Part shown: positions 41,285-50,664 of the stretch, one piece after another | How the letters are laid out: every line of letters begins with the position of its first letter | Position numbering within the stretch: position 1 is the first letter of the stretch | From: Microvirga flocculans ATCC BAA-817 | GTDB taxonomy: Bacteria > Pseudomonadota > Alphaproteobacteria > Rhizobiales > Beijerinckiaceae | Direction: 5' to 3' | Length of the DNA: 64,000 nucleotides | Assembly: GCF_000518665.1 (NCBI RefSeq) | Contig: NZ_JAEA01000001.1 | Span: 531,166-595,165, forward strand | Notes under the pieces: generated by a model | What the model saw: only the letters and a program-made list of their open reading frames with translations | Databases searched by the model: none | What the model was told of the DNA's origin: nothing | Translations under genes and position numbers: made by a program

Positions 41285-42004
41285 TCAGCGCGGCGCCTGC
41301 CGCTCCTGCGCCTGGTCCTGCGCCTGGGCGCGGGCGAGAACGGGGTCGAAGCGGCGGCGCATCAGAGGTGTGAGGGCGGCGCCCACCAGGAAGCCGCCCA
41401 GATGGGCGAACCAGCCCACCCCCTCGTCCCCTCCGAGGAAGGCCGAGGCGAATTGAAGCGCGAACCAGAATCCGATGGCCCAGTAGGCCGGAAGATGCAG
41501 CGGAATCCCCTTCAGGAAGAGACCCCAGATCTTCACCCGCGGATAGAGGATGAGATAGGCCGCCACCACGCCCGAAACCCCGCCGGAGGCCCCGATCAGG
41601 GGGCGGTGCGGTTCCGTGGTGATGTAGGCGTGGGCGAGGCTCGCCGCCGTGCCGCACAGCACGAAGAACAGGACGAAGCGGAGATGCCCCATGGCGTCCT
41701 CCACGTTGTCTCCGAAGACCCATAGGAAGAGCATGTTGCCGATCAGGTGGAACAGGGAGCCGTGCAGGAAGATGTTGGTGACGAGGGTCAGCGCCGGCGG
41801 CACGAACGGATAACCTTCGGGCAGGATCTCGGTGCCGAACAGGACCGAGGGGATGAACCCGAGGCCGCCCACCATCGCATCCGGTCCGATGGGGCTGAGG
41901 AAGGTGAGGAGATAGGCGAGGGTGCAGATCCCGATGAGGAGCCGCGTTGCAAGCGGCGTCTTCATGTTCTTGAGCGGGACGCCGTCGTGAAGCGGCAGAA
42001 ACAT
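41285..42004 (-). CDS. rhomboid-family intramembrane serine protease
   Basis: A 239-residue membrane protein with six to seven helices. The family landmarks are F-L-H-G-S-L-F-H-L-I-G-N-M-L-F-L-W-V-F-G (about 79-98), the catalytic Ser140 in G-A-S-G-G-V-S-G, and His near 203 in W-F-A-H-L-G-G-F-L-V-G. It lies in a minus-strand group with the cobalamin adenosyltransferase gene, an order common in Hyphomicrobiales near ETF genes. Substrate unknown. Confidence 0.93.
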   Translation of the reverse strand: MFLPLHDGVPLKNMKTPLATRLLIGICTLAYLLTFLSPIGPDAMVGGLGFIPSVLFGTEILPEGYPFVPPALTLVTNIFLHGSLFHLIGNMLFLWVFGDNVEDAMGHLRFVLFFVLCGTAASLAHAYITTEPHRPLIGASGGVSGVVAAYLILYPRVKIWGLFLKGIPLHLPAYWAIGFWFALQFASAFLGGDEGVGWFAHLGGFLVGAALTPLMRRRFDPVLARAQAQDQAQERQAPR

Positions 42005-42118
42005 GAGACCGCTCCTCGCGCATGGGCCCGGTAGTGGATGCCGCTTCCGGGATTAGCCGATGCCCTTTCCCGACTCAAGCGCATCGTGCGGGGCGGGTTG
42101 TCGGTTCCGCAGAAGGCG

Positions 42119-42694
42119 CTACCGGTTCTGCCCCGGCACCCACAGAACGTCGAGCGCGCCTTTGTCGTTGACGTAGCGAGATGCAACGAACAGGAAATCG
42201 GAAAGGCGGTTCAGATATTTCACGGCCTCGGGAGAAACCTTCTCCTCCGGCTTTTCCATGAGCGCGACCACGAGGCGCTCCGCGCGCCGGCAGACCGTGC
42301 GGGCGAGGTGAAGCGCCGCCGCCGCGGGCGTGCCGCCCGGGAGCACGAAGGAGCGGAGCACCGTCAACTCGCCGTTGAGGCGGTCGATTTCCTGTTCCAG
42401 CCGATCCACCTGTCCCTGGGTGATGCGCAGGGGCTCGTAGGGCAGGGGCTTGCCCGTCTCGACGGTAGCCAGATCGGCCCCGAGATCGAAGAGGTCGTTC
42501 TGGATGCGGCCGAGCATCGCGTCGATCTCGTGGCCCGCGGTATGAAGGCGCACGAGGCCGATGCAGGCATTGGTCTCGTCCACCGTGCCATAGGCCTCGA
42601 TGCGCAGATCGTATTTCGGACGGCGGCCTCCGGCGGCGAGAGCCGTCGTGCCCGTATCGCCGGTGCGGGTATAGATGCGGTTGAGAACGACCAT
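42119..42694 (-). CDS. PduO-type cob(I)alamin adenosyltransferase
   Basis: A 191-residue enzyme that adenosylates cob(I)alamin to form coenzyme B12. It opens V-V-L-N-R-I-Y-T-R-T-G-D-T-G-T-T-A-L (ATP-binding loop), with Y-G-T-V-D-E-T-N-A (about 35-43), F-V-L-P-G-G-T-P-A-A-A-A-L-H-L-A-R-T-V-C-R-R-A-E-R and Y-L-N-R-L-S-D-F-L-F-V-A-S-R. Length is usual. A cobalamin riboswitch was looked for upstream but not recognised. Confidence 0.95.
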   Translation of the reverse strand: MVVLNRIYTRTGDTGTTALAAGGRRPKYDLRIEAYGTVDETNACIGLVRLHTAGHEIDAMLGRIQNDLFDLGADLATVETGKPLPYEPLRITQGQVDRLEQEIDRLNGELTVLRSFVLPGGTPAAAALHLARTVCRRAERLVVALMEKPEEKVSPEAVKYLNRLSDFLFVASRYVNDKGALDVLWVPGQNR

Positions 42695-42770
42695 GGAATC
42701 CCTGCGGGTTAAGACGCCATATTAGCGCATCGCGAGAAAAGCGGACCCGCCTTTTCGCGTGAGCGACGGG

Positions 42771-43367
42771 CTAGAACGTATAGCCGACCCGCGCGCCGAT
42801 ATTCGTCAGGCCCCTGTTCTCGTCCGAGCAGGTGCCGCCGTCGGACAGATGCTCGATGGTCGCCATCAGGCTCCAGTTGGCGGAGAGCCGCACGCCCACC
42901 GATCCGGATTCGCGGAACAGGGGCGAACACCCCACCGCCTGGCGGTCCGAGAACGGATGCGAGGAATCCTTGCCGTTGTGGATAGCGCCGCCGAAGCTGC
43001 CTTCGACGAAGATGTTGGGCGTGACGTCGACGGTCCAGGACAGGCCCGCATAGGCGAAGCTCGTCCTGTCGTCGAAGTTGAGGCTGCCGCCGATATGCGG
43101 CCGGGGAATGAAATAGCTCGTGAAAAGGTCCGAAGCAGTAAACGGTTTTGCAAACAGGATTTCGCCGGTGAGATTGGCGGAGCCGTCACGCCCTTCCACC
43201 CCCCAGGGATCCTGAGCGGACAGACCAAAACGGAATTCCGATAGGAAGCCTGATTGAGAGGGGAGCGGGGAGGCGTTCGCTGGCCGCTTAAAGTCGGAGC
43301 CCAGGACGCCTGACGATCCCATCAAAAGGACCAGAAGGCTCAAGCCTATGGCTGGACTGTTGCGCAT
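42771..43367 (-). CDS. acyloxyacyl hydrolase / lipid A 3-O-deacylase-like outer membrane protein
   Basis: About 198 residues from the ATG at 43367, which starts a good signal peptide (M-R-N-S-P-A-I-G-L-S-L-L-V-L-L-M). The mature part is a small beta-barrel pattern. The PagL-like catalytic site is suggested by I-E-H-L-S-D-G (His and Ser) and the ending N-R-G-L-T-N-I-G-A-R-V-G-Y-T-F; there is also a C-S-P / T-C-S pair that may form a disulfide. PagL-like enzymes trim lipid A. The active-site assignment is by analogy. An upstream in-frame Met at 43400 is less likely. Confidence 0.7.
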   Translation of the reverse strand: MRNSPAIGLSLLVLLMGSSGVLGSDFKRPANASPLPSQSGFLSEFRFGLSAQDPWGVEGRDGSANLTGEILFAKPFTASDLFTSYFIPRPHIGGSLNFDDRTSFAYAGLSWTVDVTPNIFVEGSFGGAIHNGKDSSHPFSDRQAVGCSPLFRESGSVGVRLSANWSLMATIEHLSDGGTCSDENRGLTNIGARVGYTF

Positions 43368-43470
43368 TAAGAGATCCGTAACCCAATAAAACAATGCCAA
43401 ACAGGCTAAGCCGTTATGGCTAACGATCTCTTAATACAAATCGTGGCGAAAAAGTGTCAATACGAGGAAG

Positions 43471-43662
43471 CTAGGCCGCTCTCCACCAGATCACGCCCAT
43501 GATGATGACGATGGCGACGAACTGGAGCAGAACGCGCAGCCGCATGAGGTGCTGCGACCGATTGGCGTTGCCCCCGCGCAGCATGTTGATAAGTCCCAGA
43601 AGCAGCACAACGGCAACGGCAACAACGGCAATCGTGACGAACAGGTCGGAAAAATTGGTCAT
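43471..43662 (-). CDS. twin transmembrane small protein
   Basis: A 63-residue protein with two membrane helices (about 8-28 and 43-60) separated by a basic loop, R-G-G-N-A-N-R-S-Q-H-L-M-R-L-R-V. This two-helix design with R-S-x-x-L-M-R-x-R is characteristic of a small conserved alphaproteobacterial family (twin transmembrane protein, HIG1-like). In relatives it often sits near ATR/ETF genes, as here. It may associate with respiratory complexes; that is by analogy to HIG1 only. Confidence 0.8.
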   Translation of the reverse strand: MTNFSDLFVTIAVVAVAVVLLLGLINMLRGGNANRSQHLMRLRVLLQFVAIVIIMGVIWWRAA

Positions 43663-43750
43663 CGTGGGTCCATTAAGAGATGCGCGCGACCGTGGCCCGA
43701 ACCCGCAGGCGGGGTAGGAGGCGCGGGGCCTCGGTGCGTTTACCTTAAAA

Positions 43751-46324
43751 TCAGTTCCGGCGCAGCAGCCGCTCGAAATAGTCGAGCTCCTCCTGTGGAC
43801 GGGCGGGATCGCCGAGTTTGCGCCGCAATTCCTCCAGGATTTGCTTGGCCCGTCCTGCGCCTCCCCCTCCGAGGTCCCCGAGGCGGGAATTGTCCGGATT
43901 CTCCTTCCCGCGCATCGGCCGTCCCAAGGGGTCGTTGCCCGTAGCTCCCTGTTGCCGCGGCTGCCCGAGCGGATCGTCCTGTCCGCTGCCGGCCTGCTCG
44001 TTGCCCTGGCCCTCGCCCTGCTGCATCTGTTCCATCTGCTGGGCCATGCCCTGCATGCCGCGCCGGAGGTTCTCCAGCGCCCGGCCCTGGGCATCGACCG
44101 CCGGGCCGTCCTGGCCCTGTCCGAGGGCGCCCTCGGCCTCGCGCATGGCCTGTTCGGCCTCGCTCAAGCCCTGCTCGCCCTGCATCCCCATGCCCTGCAT
44201 GCGCCGCTGCAGCTCCTCCAGTTTCTCCCGGAGAGCCTGCTGCCGCTGACGCAGGCCGAGCGGGTCCTGGTCCGGTCCGGCCTGGCCGTTCTCGGCCTGC
44301 TCCTGACCGTCGCCCTGCTCACCCGGCTGACGCTGGCCCTGCTGCCTCGGTCCCTGTCCCTGGCGGGGGCGGTCGGCCTGCCGCATGCGCCGGTTCTGGC
44401 CGTCGCGAAACGTCTCGTCGCGCAGGTTCTGCTGTTCCCGGGCCATTCCCTCCAGATCCTGCATGGCCTGGTTCATCTCGCGTCCGAGAGGATCGGTCAT
44501 GCGGCCGTCGGGCCGGGCGGTCTGGAGGTTCTCCAGGATGTTGCGCAGCTGCTCGAGCAGGCGCTGCGCCTCGGCCACGTCGCCGCGCCGCATGGCTTCC
44601 TCCATCTGGCGCAGCATGCGGTTGAGGTCGTCCTGCGAGATCATCCGGTCCGGAGGGATGCGTCGGCTCTGGTCCTGCGACTGCTGGTTCTGCTGCATGC
44701 GCTGGGCGAACTCGCGCAGGAACCTGTCCATGGCCTGCCGCAGCTCGTCCGTAAGACGCCGGATCTCCTCGTCCTCGGCCCCCCGGTCCACGGCCTCCTT
44801 CAGGCGGTCCTGGGCAGCGCGCAGCTCCCGTTCCGCATCGGAAAGCCCGCCATCCTCGATCTGGAGTGCCATGGCCCAGAGCCAGTCGGCCACGTCGAGG
44901 AGCTGCTGGTCGGACCGGGCGGCGCGCAGCCGCTCGGCCGCGAGGCGCAGGCCCATGAACACGCCCCATTGCGGCGTGAACTCATCCGGCGCGATCAGCA
45001 GCGCGTCGAGGGCCGTCTGCACGCGCTTGCGGTCATCGGGCGCGAGCACGAGATTGCGTCGCTGCTCCACCAGGGCCTTGGCGAGCGGGTTGGTGAAGGG
45101 CCGCTGGGGCAGGGTGAAGGCGAGCGCCTCGCTCACGGCCTCCTGGCCGGCCTCGTCCCTGGCCTTGAGCCGGATCGTGACCGGCGCGCCGGCCCAGGCA
45201 TGGTTCGTGAGGTCGACCGGCGAGCGGGTATCGGGCGCGTTCTCCTCGTAGCCCGGCAGCGCCAGGGGGAGCTGCGGAGCCGGCACCAGGGAACGGCCCT
45301 TGCCGTTGCCGGCCTTCTCCACGATGCCTTCGAGGGAGACGATGCCGTAATCGTCCCGGCCCTTGTAGGTCAGCGTGAAGGTGCCCCGCGCGTTGACCTC
45401 CGGCGGCTGGGTGAAGGCGATTTCGGGCATCCGGTCGGGAACGGCTTCGATCGTGAGCGTCACGCTGCGGGCGAAGCCCGTGCCGACCGTGAGCTCGCTG
45501 CTGCCGTCGAGCCTGTAGCGCTCCTCCCGCATGTCGGCGCGCTGGCCGGCCTTCGCGGGGAGGGCGGTAAGCCCCTTGCCGGGCTTCACTTCGGCCCGGC
45601 CTTCGCCCGCGATGCGGATCACCACCGTCGAATGGATCGGCGCGCGCAGGCTCTGCCCCCGGGCGAGGTCGATCATGAGGGGCGGCGTGCGCGTGTAGAG
45701 CGGCGGGTCGATCCAGCCGTCGACACGGAAGGAGGGGGAAGCCGTCTCGACGCTGCGCCAGTCGAAGGCCGCGGCGAGGCGCAAGCCGATCTCGGGGCCG
45801 GCGACGAAGGCGCTCGTCACGAGGGCGAGAAGGCCCGCCGCCCGCAGGGCATAGCGGTCGTGCTTCGGCATGTCCGGGCGCGGCAGGCCCACGCGCATCC
45901 GGGCGACGGCTTCCTCTGCCCGCTTGCGGTGCAGGGCCCAGAGGGCCCGCGTGCCGGGATCGTTCGCGCCGAGCGCCAGATTGTCGTCGAGCGCGCGGGC
46001 CGGGCCGATGCCCATGCCCGTCTCCCGGTCCAGGTGGTCGAGGGCTTTCGTCCGGCCCGGCATCCTCAGTCGCAGGAGGGGCCAGAGCGAAAGGATGAGG
46101 GCCGCGGCGAACAGCCCCAGGCCGACGGTTCGTGCCAGCGGCGTGGCGTCGAGCCAGAGGCCGAGCCAGGACAGGGTGAGGAACAGGAGCACGATGGCGA
46201 GCGGCAGCCAGAGGCGGGGCCAGGCTTCCTCCCACCACAGGGTCCAGCGCGCATGGGCGACAAGGCGCGCGAACCGCCGGTTCAGGTTGCCGCGCCCAGG
46301 TGCCGGGTTCGGGCCGTCGCTCAT
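43751..46324 (-). CDS. TIGR02302/DUF4175-family large membrane protein
   Basis: About 857 residues from the ATG at 46324. Two to three N-terminal helices (about 35-90 and near 175) are followed by a large periplasmic-type region and a strongly Gln/Gly/Arg-rich C-terminal half (about 550-830, with repeated Q-G-Q, M-Q-G-M and E-Q-L-R-N-I-L units) that is likely helical and partly disordered. Motifs D-D-N-L-A-L-G-A-N-D-P, Y-G-I-V-S-L-E-G and R-R-K-L-G-D-P-A-R-P-Q-E-E-L-D-Y-F-E-R-L-L match this alphaproteobacterial family. Function unknown; in relatives it follows lysA, but here an RTX gene intervenes. Confidence 0.9.
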   Translation of the reverse strand: MSDGPNPAPGRGNLNRRFARLVAHARWTLWWEEAWPRLWLPLAIVLLFLTLSWLGLWLDATPLARTVGLGLFAAALILSLWPLLRLRMPGRTKALDHLDRETGMGIGPARALDDNLALGANDPGTRALWALHRKRAEEAVARMRVGLPRPDMPKHDRYALRAAGLLALVTSAFVAGPEIGLRLAAAFDWRSVETASPSFRVDGWIDPPLYTRTPPLMIDLARGQSLRAPIHSTVVIRIAGEGRAEVKPGKGLTALPAKAGQRADMREERYRLDGSSELTVGTGFARSVTLTIEAVPDRMPEIAFTQPPEVNARGTFTLTYKGRDDYGIVSLEGIVEKAGNGKGRSLVPAPQLPLALPGYEENAPDTRSPVDLTNHAWAGAPVTIRLKARDEAGQEAVSEALAFTLPQRPFTNPLAKALVEQRRNLVLAPDDRKRVQTALDALLIAPDEFTPQWGVFMGLRLAAERLRAARSDQQLLDVADWLWAMALQIEDGGLSDAERELRAAQDRLKEAVDRGAEDEEIRRLTDELRQAMDRFLREFAQRMQQNQQSQDQSRRIPPDRMISQDDLNRMLRQMEEAMRRGDVAEAQRLLEQLRNILENLQTARPDGRMTDPLGREMNQAMQDLEGMAREQQNLRDETFRDGQNRRMRQADRPRQGQGPRQQGQRQPGEQGDGQEQAENGQAGPDQDPLGLRQRQQALREKLEELQRRMQGMGMQGEQGLSEAEQAMREAEGALGQGQDGPAVDAQGRALENLRRGMQGMAQQMEQMQQGEGQGNEQAGSGQDDPLGQPRQQGATGNDPLGRPMRGKENPDNSRLGDLGGGGAGRAKQILEELRRKLGDPARPQEELDYFERLLRRN

Positions 46325-46579
46325 GCCAAAGGTCTCCCGCCGCACCCCATGTGCGGATGCCCCCGCAAGGAAGCTAGCATGGACGCTCCCGATGGCCAGC
46401 CGCCAAATCGGCGCGCCGCTTCAAGAAGAGGTGATGGCCGCGCGGCCGTCATGGGGATCCCGCATCCGGAAAATCCCTGAGCCGCAAAGGCCTCTCTTTG
46501 TCTTGACGTTACGAACAGTATATCGATACATGAGCCCTATCTTCCATTTTCATAACACCCGATCCGTTGGGGCAGATCC

Positions 46580-48886
46580 ATGGCGACCATTCTTCTCACT
46601 TCCCAAACTATTGCCGAAAACATCCAGGGGCCCGTTCGCGTCGGCGCCCTCAGCATTCAGGACAGCCCCGGCCAAACCTTCACCTTCACGCTCGAGGACG
46701 ATTCCTTCTTCGAGGTCGTCGAGACCGTCGTGGACGGAATCGCCACGTACGAGCTTTGGGTGAAGGCGGGCGTCTCGTTCGACTTCGAGAGCGCGGAGCG
46801 GCACTTCGAACTTATGATCGCGGTCGCCGACGGCGATGGAAACCCGGTCGATGCGGACCCCGTCGTCGTCGATGTCGCCGACGTGAACGAGGCGCCCACG
46901 GGCCTCGACGTGATCGGCGATCCCATTCCGGACAATGCCGACCTCGGCACCGTGGTCGCTACGCTGGAGGGCGTTGACCCGGACGAGAGCGACGAACTCA
47001 CCTATGCCTTCGTCACCGATGCGACGGGCGCGACCGAGCTCACGCACGATGCCTTCGAGATCGTCGGCGGCGAGATCCTCGTGAAGGGCGAGCTCAACGC
47101 CGGGGCCCACAATCTGTGGGTCAAGGTCACGGATTCGGGCAACCCGGCCCTGTCCTACGTGAAGCAGATCACGCTGACGGTGGTCGATGGCAACGATCCT
47201 CCCGAAGTGCTCTTCGACCCGGCGGATGTGGCCGAAGGCGCGGGTGGCGGCACGGTCGTCGGCACGCTCACCTTCAGCGATCCCGATACGGCCGATGTTC
47301 TCACCTACAGCCTGGTCGAGATCGGGGAAGGCGGGGTCGAGCAGCCCAGCTCCCTCTTCATGATCGATGCCAACGGCAATGTCGTGGTGCGTGAGGGTGT
47401 GAAGCTTCTGTCGCAGGACGGAGCCTATCCGAGCTTCACCGTGAAGGTCTCCGACGGGACCAACACGATCTACGAAACCTACGACGTCTTCCTGGGCGAG
47501 AACCAGGAGCCGTCGGTGACGTTCGCCGGCGAGTCCGGACTGCCCAAGACGGTTGCAGGCGGCACGCTTCTGGGCTCGCTCATGGCGGACGACCCGGAGG
47601 GCGACGAGGTCACCTACGCCCTCGTGAACGGCAGCGAGAACCTGATCCGCATCGATGAGAACGGCAATGTCTATGTGCGCGACAATGCCCAGCTCAGCTA
47701 CGACAATCCAGCCCATCGCAGCTTCACGGTCGAGTACTTCGACGGCGTCAACCGTTACACGGAGACTTTCAGCTTCTATTTCGAAAACGATGCGCCGACC
47801 GTGAGCGTGACGTCCGAGCCGGTGATGGAAGGCAATCCCGTCAACCGCGTCGTGGGACGGCTCACCGCCGATGATCTTGAAAATGACACCTTGACGCCGA
47901 GGCTCCTCGGCGACAACGCCGCCCTGTTCTCGCTTGTGAAAACCGATGACGGCTGGGACATCGTGCTTCGTCCCAACGTCGTGCTCGATTACGAGAACGC
48001 GGCTCATCGCGGCCTCACGGTGGAAGTGGAGGTTTCCGATGGCTCCAACACCGTCACCGAGACTCTCGCAATCGATCTCGTCGATGTGGACGAGGCTCCC
48101 ACCGTCACCTTCTCCGCGAGCCGGGTGAATGAAGGTGCCAAGGGCGGTGCGGTTGTCGGCCTGTTGAACGCGGCCGACCCCGAAAAGCAGGAACTCACCT
48201 ACACCCTGTCCGCAGCCAGCGAGAAATATTTCACGCTGACGGAGAACGGGAATGGCGGGTACGATATCGCCGTTCAGGATGGTGTCACGCTGGATTATGA
48301 AAACGCCGCGCATCGCAGCTTCAGCGTGATCGTGAGCGATGGCGAGAACGAGGTTTCCAGGACCTATACTCTCAACCTGATCGACCAGGTCGATTACCAG
48401 ACGGGCAGCAGCCGGAAGGACAGTCTCAAGGGGACATCCGGCCGCGATATCCTCAAGGGTCTTGCGGGTGACGACAGGCTCCAGGGCAACGAGGGGGACG
48501 ACCGGCTCCATGGCGGCTCCGGCAAGGACGTGCTGACCGGTGGGTCGGGCAAGGACGTGTTCGTGTTCGATACGAAGCCGAGCAAGAAGACCAACCTCGA
48601 CATCGTCTGGGATTTCAATGTGAAGGACGATGCGATCTGGCTAGAGAACAAGGTCTTCACCAAGCTCGGCAAGGCAGGCTCGGAGACGAGCCCTGCACAG
48701 CTGAACAAGAGCTACTTCGTCAAGGGCACCAAGGCCAAGGACAAGAACGACTACGTCATCTACGACAGCAAGAAGGGCACGCTTTATTACGACGCCGACG
48801 GCTCCGGCTCGAAATACAAGCAGGTCGAGATCGCCATGCTGAAGAAGGGCCTTGCCCTGACCTACAAGGACTTCTTCGTCATCTGA
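46580..48886 (+). CDS. secreted cadherin-like / RTX calcium-binding protein
   Basis: 768 residues without a Sec signal. About five cadherin-like repeats of roughly 100 residues fill positions 85-600, each marked by D-E-A-P-T-V / N-D-A-P-T-V starts, G-x-V-V-G-x-L-x-x-x-D-P-E and L-D-Y-E-N-A-A-H-R-S-F motifs. Calcium-binding nonapeptides of the G-G-x-G-x-D type follow (about 612-655: G-R-D-I-L-K-G-L-A-G-D-D-R-L; G-G-S-G-K-D-V-L-T-G-G-S-G-K-D), then a C-terminal region typical of type I secretion (ending Y-K-D-F-F-V-I). It is probably a surface or released adhesin. No type I exporter is in the window. A strong terminator follows. Confidence 0.9.
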   Translation: MATILLTSQTIAENIQGPVRVGALSIQDSPGQTFTFTLEDDSFFEVVETVVDGIATYELWVKAGVSFDFESAERHFELMIAVADGDGNPVDADPVVVDVADVNEAPTGLDVIGDPIPDNADLGTVVATLEGVDPDESDELTYAFVTDATGATELTHDAFEIVGGEILVKGELNAGAHNLWVKVTDSGNPALSYVKQITLTVVDGNDPPEVLFDPADVAEGAGGGTVVGTLTFSDPDTADVLTYSLVEIGEGGVEQPSSLFMIDANGNVVVREGVKLLSQDGAYPSFTVKVSDGTNTIYETYDVFLGENQEPSVTFAGESGLPKTVAGGTLLGSLMADDPEGDEVTYALVNGSENLIRIDENGNVYVRDNAQLSYDNPAHRSFTVEYFDGVNRYTETFSFYFENDAPTVSVTSEPVMEGNPVNRVVGRLTADDLENDTLTPRLLGDNAALFSLVKTDDGWDIVLRPNVVLDYENAAHRGLTVEVEVSDGSNTVTETLAIDLVDVDEAPTVTFSASRVNEGAKGGAVVGLLNAADPEKQELTYTLSAASEKYFTLTENGNGGYDIAVQDGVTLDYENAAHRSFSVIVSDGENEVSRTYTLNLIDQVDYQTGSSRKDSLKGTSGRDILKGLAGDDRLQGNEGDDRLHGGSGKDVLTGGSGKDVFVFDTKPSKKTNLDIVWDFNVKDDAIWLENKVFTKLGKAGSETSPAQLNKSYFVKGTKAKDKNDYVIYDSKKGTLYYDADGSGSKYKQVEIAMLKKGLALTYKDFFVI

Positions 48887-48910
48887 ATGGCATATCGCAC
48901 CAAACGAAGA

Positions 48911-48936
48911 ACCCCGGCATTGAGCCGGGGTTTTTT
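48911..48936 (+). terminator. Rho-independent terminator after the RTX gene
   Basis: ACCCCGGC (48911-48918) pairs with GCCGGGGT (48924-48931), followed by TTTTTTC. It separates the RTX gene from the convergent lysA. Confidence 0.88.
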
Positions 48937-48970
48937 CATGGGTTGCCAGGAAGCAGCGACAAGCGGAACG

Positions 48971-50239
48971 TCAGCGCAGCCAGTCGGGCATCCGGTCGAG
49001 GCCGATCAGCTCCTCGTAGGTCGGGCGGGGGCGCACCACGGCGTGGTCGTCTCCGCGCACGAGCACCTCGGGAACGAGCCTGCGGGTGTTGTAGGTATTG
49101 GCCTGAACCGCGCCATAGGCGCCTGCCGTCATGACGGCGATCAGGTCGCCGGCCTTGACGGCGGGCATGTCGCGGGAGAGCGCGAGGTAATCGCCCGTCT
49201 CGCAGACGGGGCCGACCACATCGGCCACGAAGCGCGGCGCGTCGGCCGAGGCTTCCACGACCGGCCTGATCTCGTGATAGGCATCGTAGAGCGTCGGACG
49301 GATGAGGTCGTTCATCGCCGCATCCACGATCACGAAGGGCTTGTCGGCCCCTTTCTTCACATAGATCACACGGGCGATCAGCACGCCCGCGTTGCCGGCG
49401 ATCATCCGGCCCATCTCGAAGACGAGCTTGAGGCCGAGATCCTTCGTGTGGCGCTTGATGAGCGCGGCATAGGCCTGTGGGTCCGGCGGGGGCTCGTTGT
49501 CCTCGCGGTAGGGCACGCCGAGGCCGCCGCCGAGATCGAGGTGATGCAGCTTGTGGCCGTCGGCCATCAGATCGCGGGCGAGTTCCGCCAGCAGCGCGGT
49601 GGCGTTGTCGAAGGGCTCGAGATCCGTGATCTGGCTGCCGATATGCATGTCGGCGCCGGTGACGGCGATGCCCTTGAGGGCGGCTGCGCGCGCATAGACC
49701 TCGCGAGCGCGGGAGATCGGAATGCCGAACTTGTTCTCGGACTTGCCCGTGGAAATCTTCCTGTGGGTCTTGGCGTCCACATCCGGGTTGATGCGGATCG
49801 AGACCGGCGCTTTCACGCCCTTGGAGATCGCGACCTCGGACAGGGCCTCCAGCTCCGGCTCCGATTCCACGTTGAAGCAGAGAATGCCGCTGTCGAGCGC
49901 GAAGGCCATCTCGGCCTTCGTCTTGCCGACGCCGGAGAACACGATCCGCTCGCCGGGAACGCCCGCCGCCAGCGCGCGGCGCAGCTCGCCCTCGGAGACG
50001 ATATCCATGCCTGCGCCCAGGCGGCCCAGGGTCTTGAGCACCGCCTGGTTGGAATTCGCCTTCATGGCGTAGCAGACGAGGGTGTCCGTGTCGGCGAAGG
50101 CCTCGGCGAACACCTTGTAGTGCCGCTCCAGGGTCGCGGTGGAATAGCAGTAGAAGGGCGTTCCGACCTCGTCCGCGAGACGGTGCAGATCGACGCCCTC
50201 CGCGTGGAGAACGCCCTGACGATAGGCGAAATGATGCAT
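48971..50239 (-). CDS. lysA: diaminopimelate decarboxylase
   Basis: A 422-residue PLP enzyme making lysine from meso-diaminopimelate. The PLP lysine is in C-Y-A-M-K-A-N-S-N (about 59-67), with H-I-G-S-Q-I, L-D-L-G-G-G-L-G-V-P-Y, E-M-G-R, and the substrate Cys region G-P-V-C-E-T-G-D (about 350). The ATG at 50239 (M-H-H-F-A-Y-R) is the standard start. lptM precedes it by 8 bp. Length is normal. Confidence 0.96.
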   Translation of the reverse strand: MHHFAYRQGVLHAEGVDLHRLADEVGTPFYCYSTATLERHYKVFAEAFADTDTLVCYAMKANSNQAVLKTLGRLGAGMDIVSEGELRRALAAGVPGERIVFSGVGKTKAEMAFALDSGILCFNVESEPELEALSEVAISKGVKAPVSIRINPDVDAKTHRKISTGKSENKFGIPISRAREVYARAAALKGIAVTGADMHIGSQITDLEPFDNATALLAELARDLMADGHKLHHLDLGGGLGVPYREDNEPPPDPQAYAALIKRHTKDLGLKLVFEMGRMIAGNAGVLIARVIYVKKGADKPFVIVDAAMNDLIRPTLYDAYHEIRPVVEASADAPRFVADVVGPVCETGDYLALSRDMPAVKAGDLIAVMTAGAYGAVQANTYNTRRLVPEVLVRGDDHAVVRPRPTYEELIGLDRMPDWLR

Positions 50240-50247
50240 CGAAAAGC

Positions 50248-50496
50248 CTAAAGCAACGGATCGAGAATGAAGGGCTTGTTCGGAATCGTGTAGCCCTGGC
50301 TCGGTTTCGAGCGGGGCGTCCCGACGGGGGAGGGTAGGGTCGCGTCGTTGAGGGTTTCCTCCTGCCCGCCCTGGGCACCTTGCGCCGAGGCATTGGGCGG
50401 CGGCTCGAGCGCGCCGCGGCGGCCGCAGGCCGTGAGACTTAAGGCAAGAAGGCCCGCCACCAGGATCACGCGGGGGAAAGACAGGCTGGACGACAT
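50248..50496 (-). CDS. lptM: LptM-like small lipoprotein
   Basis: An 82-residue lipoprotein: signal peptide with the lipobox L-T-A-C-G (Cys24), then G-R-R-G-A-L-E-P-P-P, the short conserved core of the LptM/YifL family, and a Pro/Gly-rich tail ending N-K-P-F-I-L-D-P-L-L, the alphaproteobacterial version. In E. coli LptM assists assembly of the LPS translocon LptDE. It is 8 bp upstream of lysA, a conserved pair. argH, often upstream in relatives, is absent here. Confidence 0.85.
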   Translation of the reverse strand: MSSSLSFPRVILVAGLLALSLTACGRRGALEPPPNASAQGAQGGQEETLNDATLPSPVGTPRSKPSQGYTIPNKPFILDPLL

Positions 50497-50664
50497 CAGA
50501 AGCTCCGAAACGTGGCGGCACCATAACGGGAAGCGGCGATGGAAGCGAGAGGGAAGGTGTGGACGACGGCGGGGATGCTCTCAACGCATTCGTGATGGGC
50601 GGTCGGCGGCGCTCCCGCCATTCGGGGCTTGAGCCTCGCGCCGAAAAGCGCCACATCACCGGCC

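Noticed and set aside
42005..42800. Cobalamin riboswitch near the cobalamin adenosyltransferase gene
   Set aside because: No B12-box-like sequence or leader of sufficient length was seen upstream of 42694.
43841..46480. 879-codon plus-strand frame opposite TIGR02302
   Set aside because: It is an antisense shadow created by GC-rich codon bias; the minus-strand protein has clear family motifs.
46550..48511. 653-codon minus-strand frame opposite the RTX gene
   Set aside because: It is antisense to well-formed cadherin-like repeats, and its repetitive look only mirrors them.
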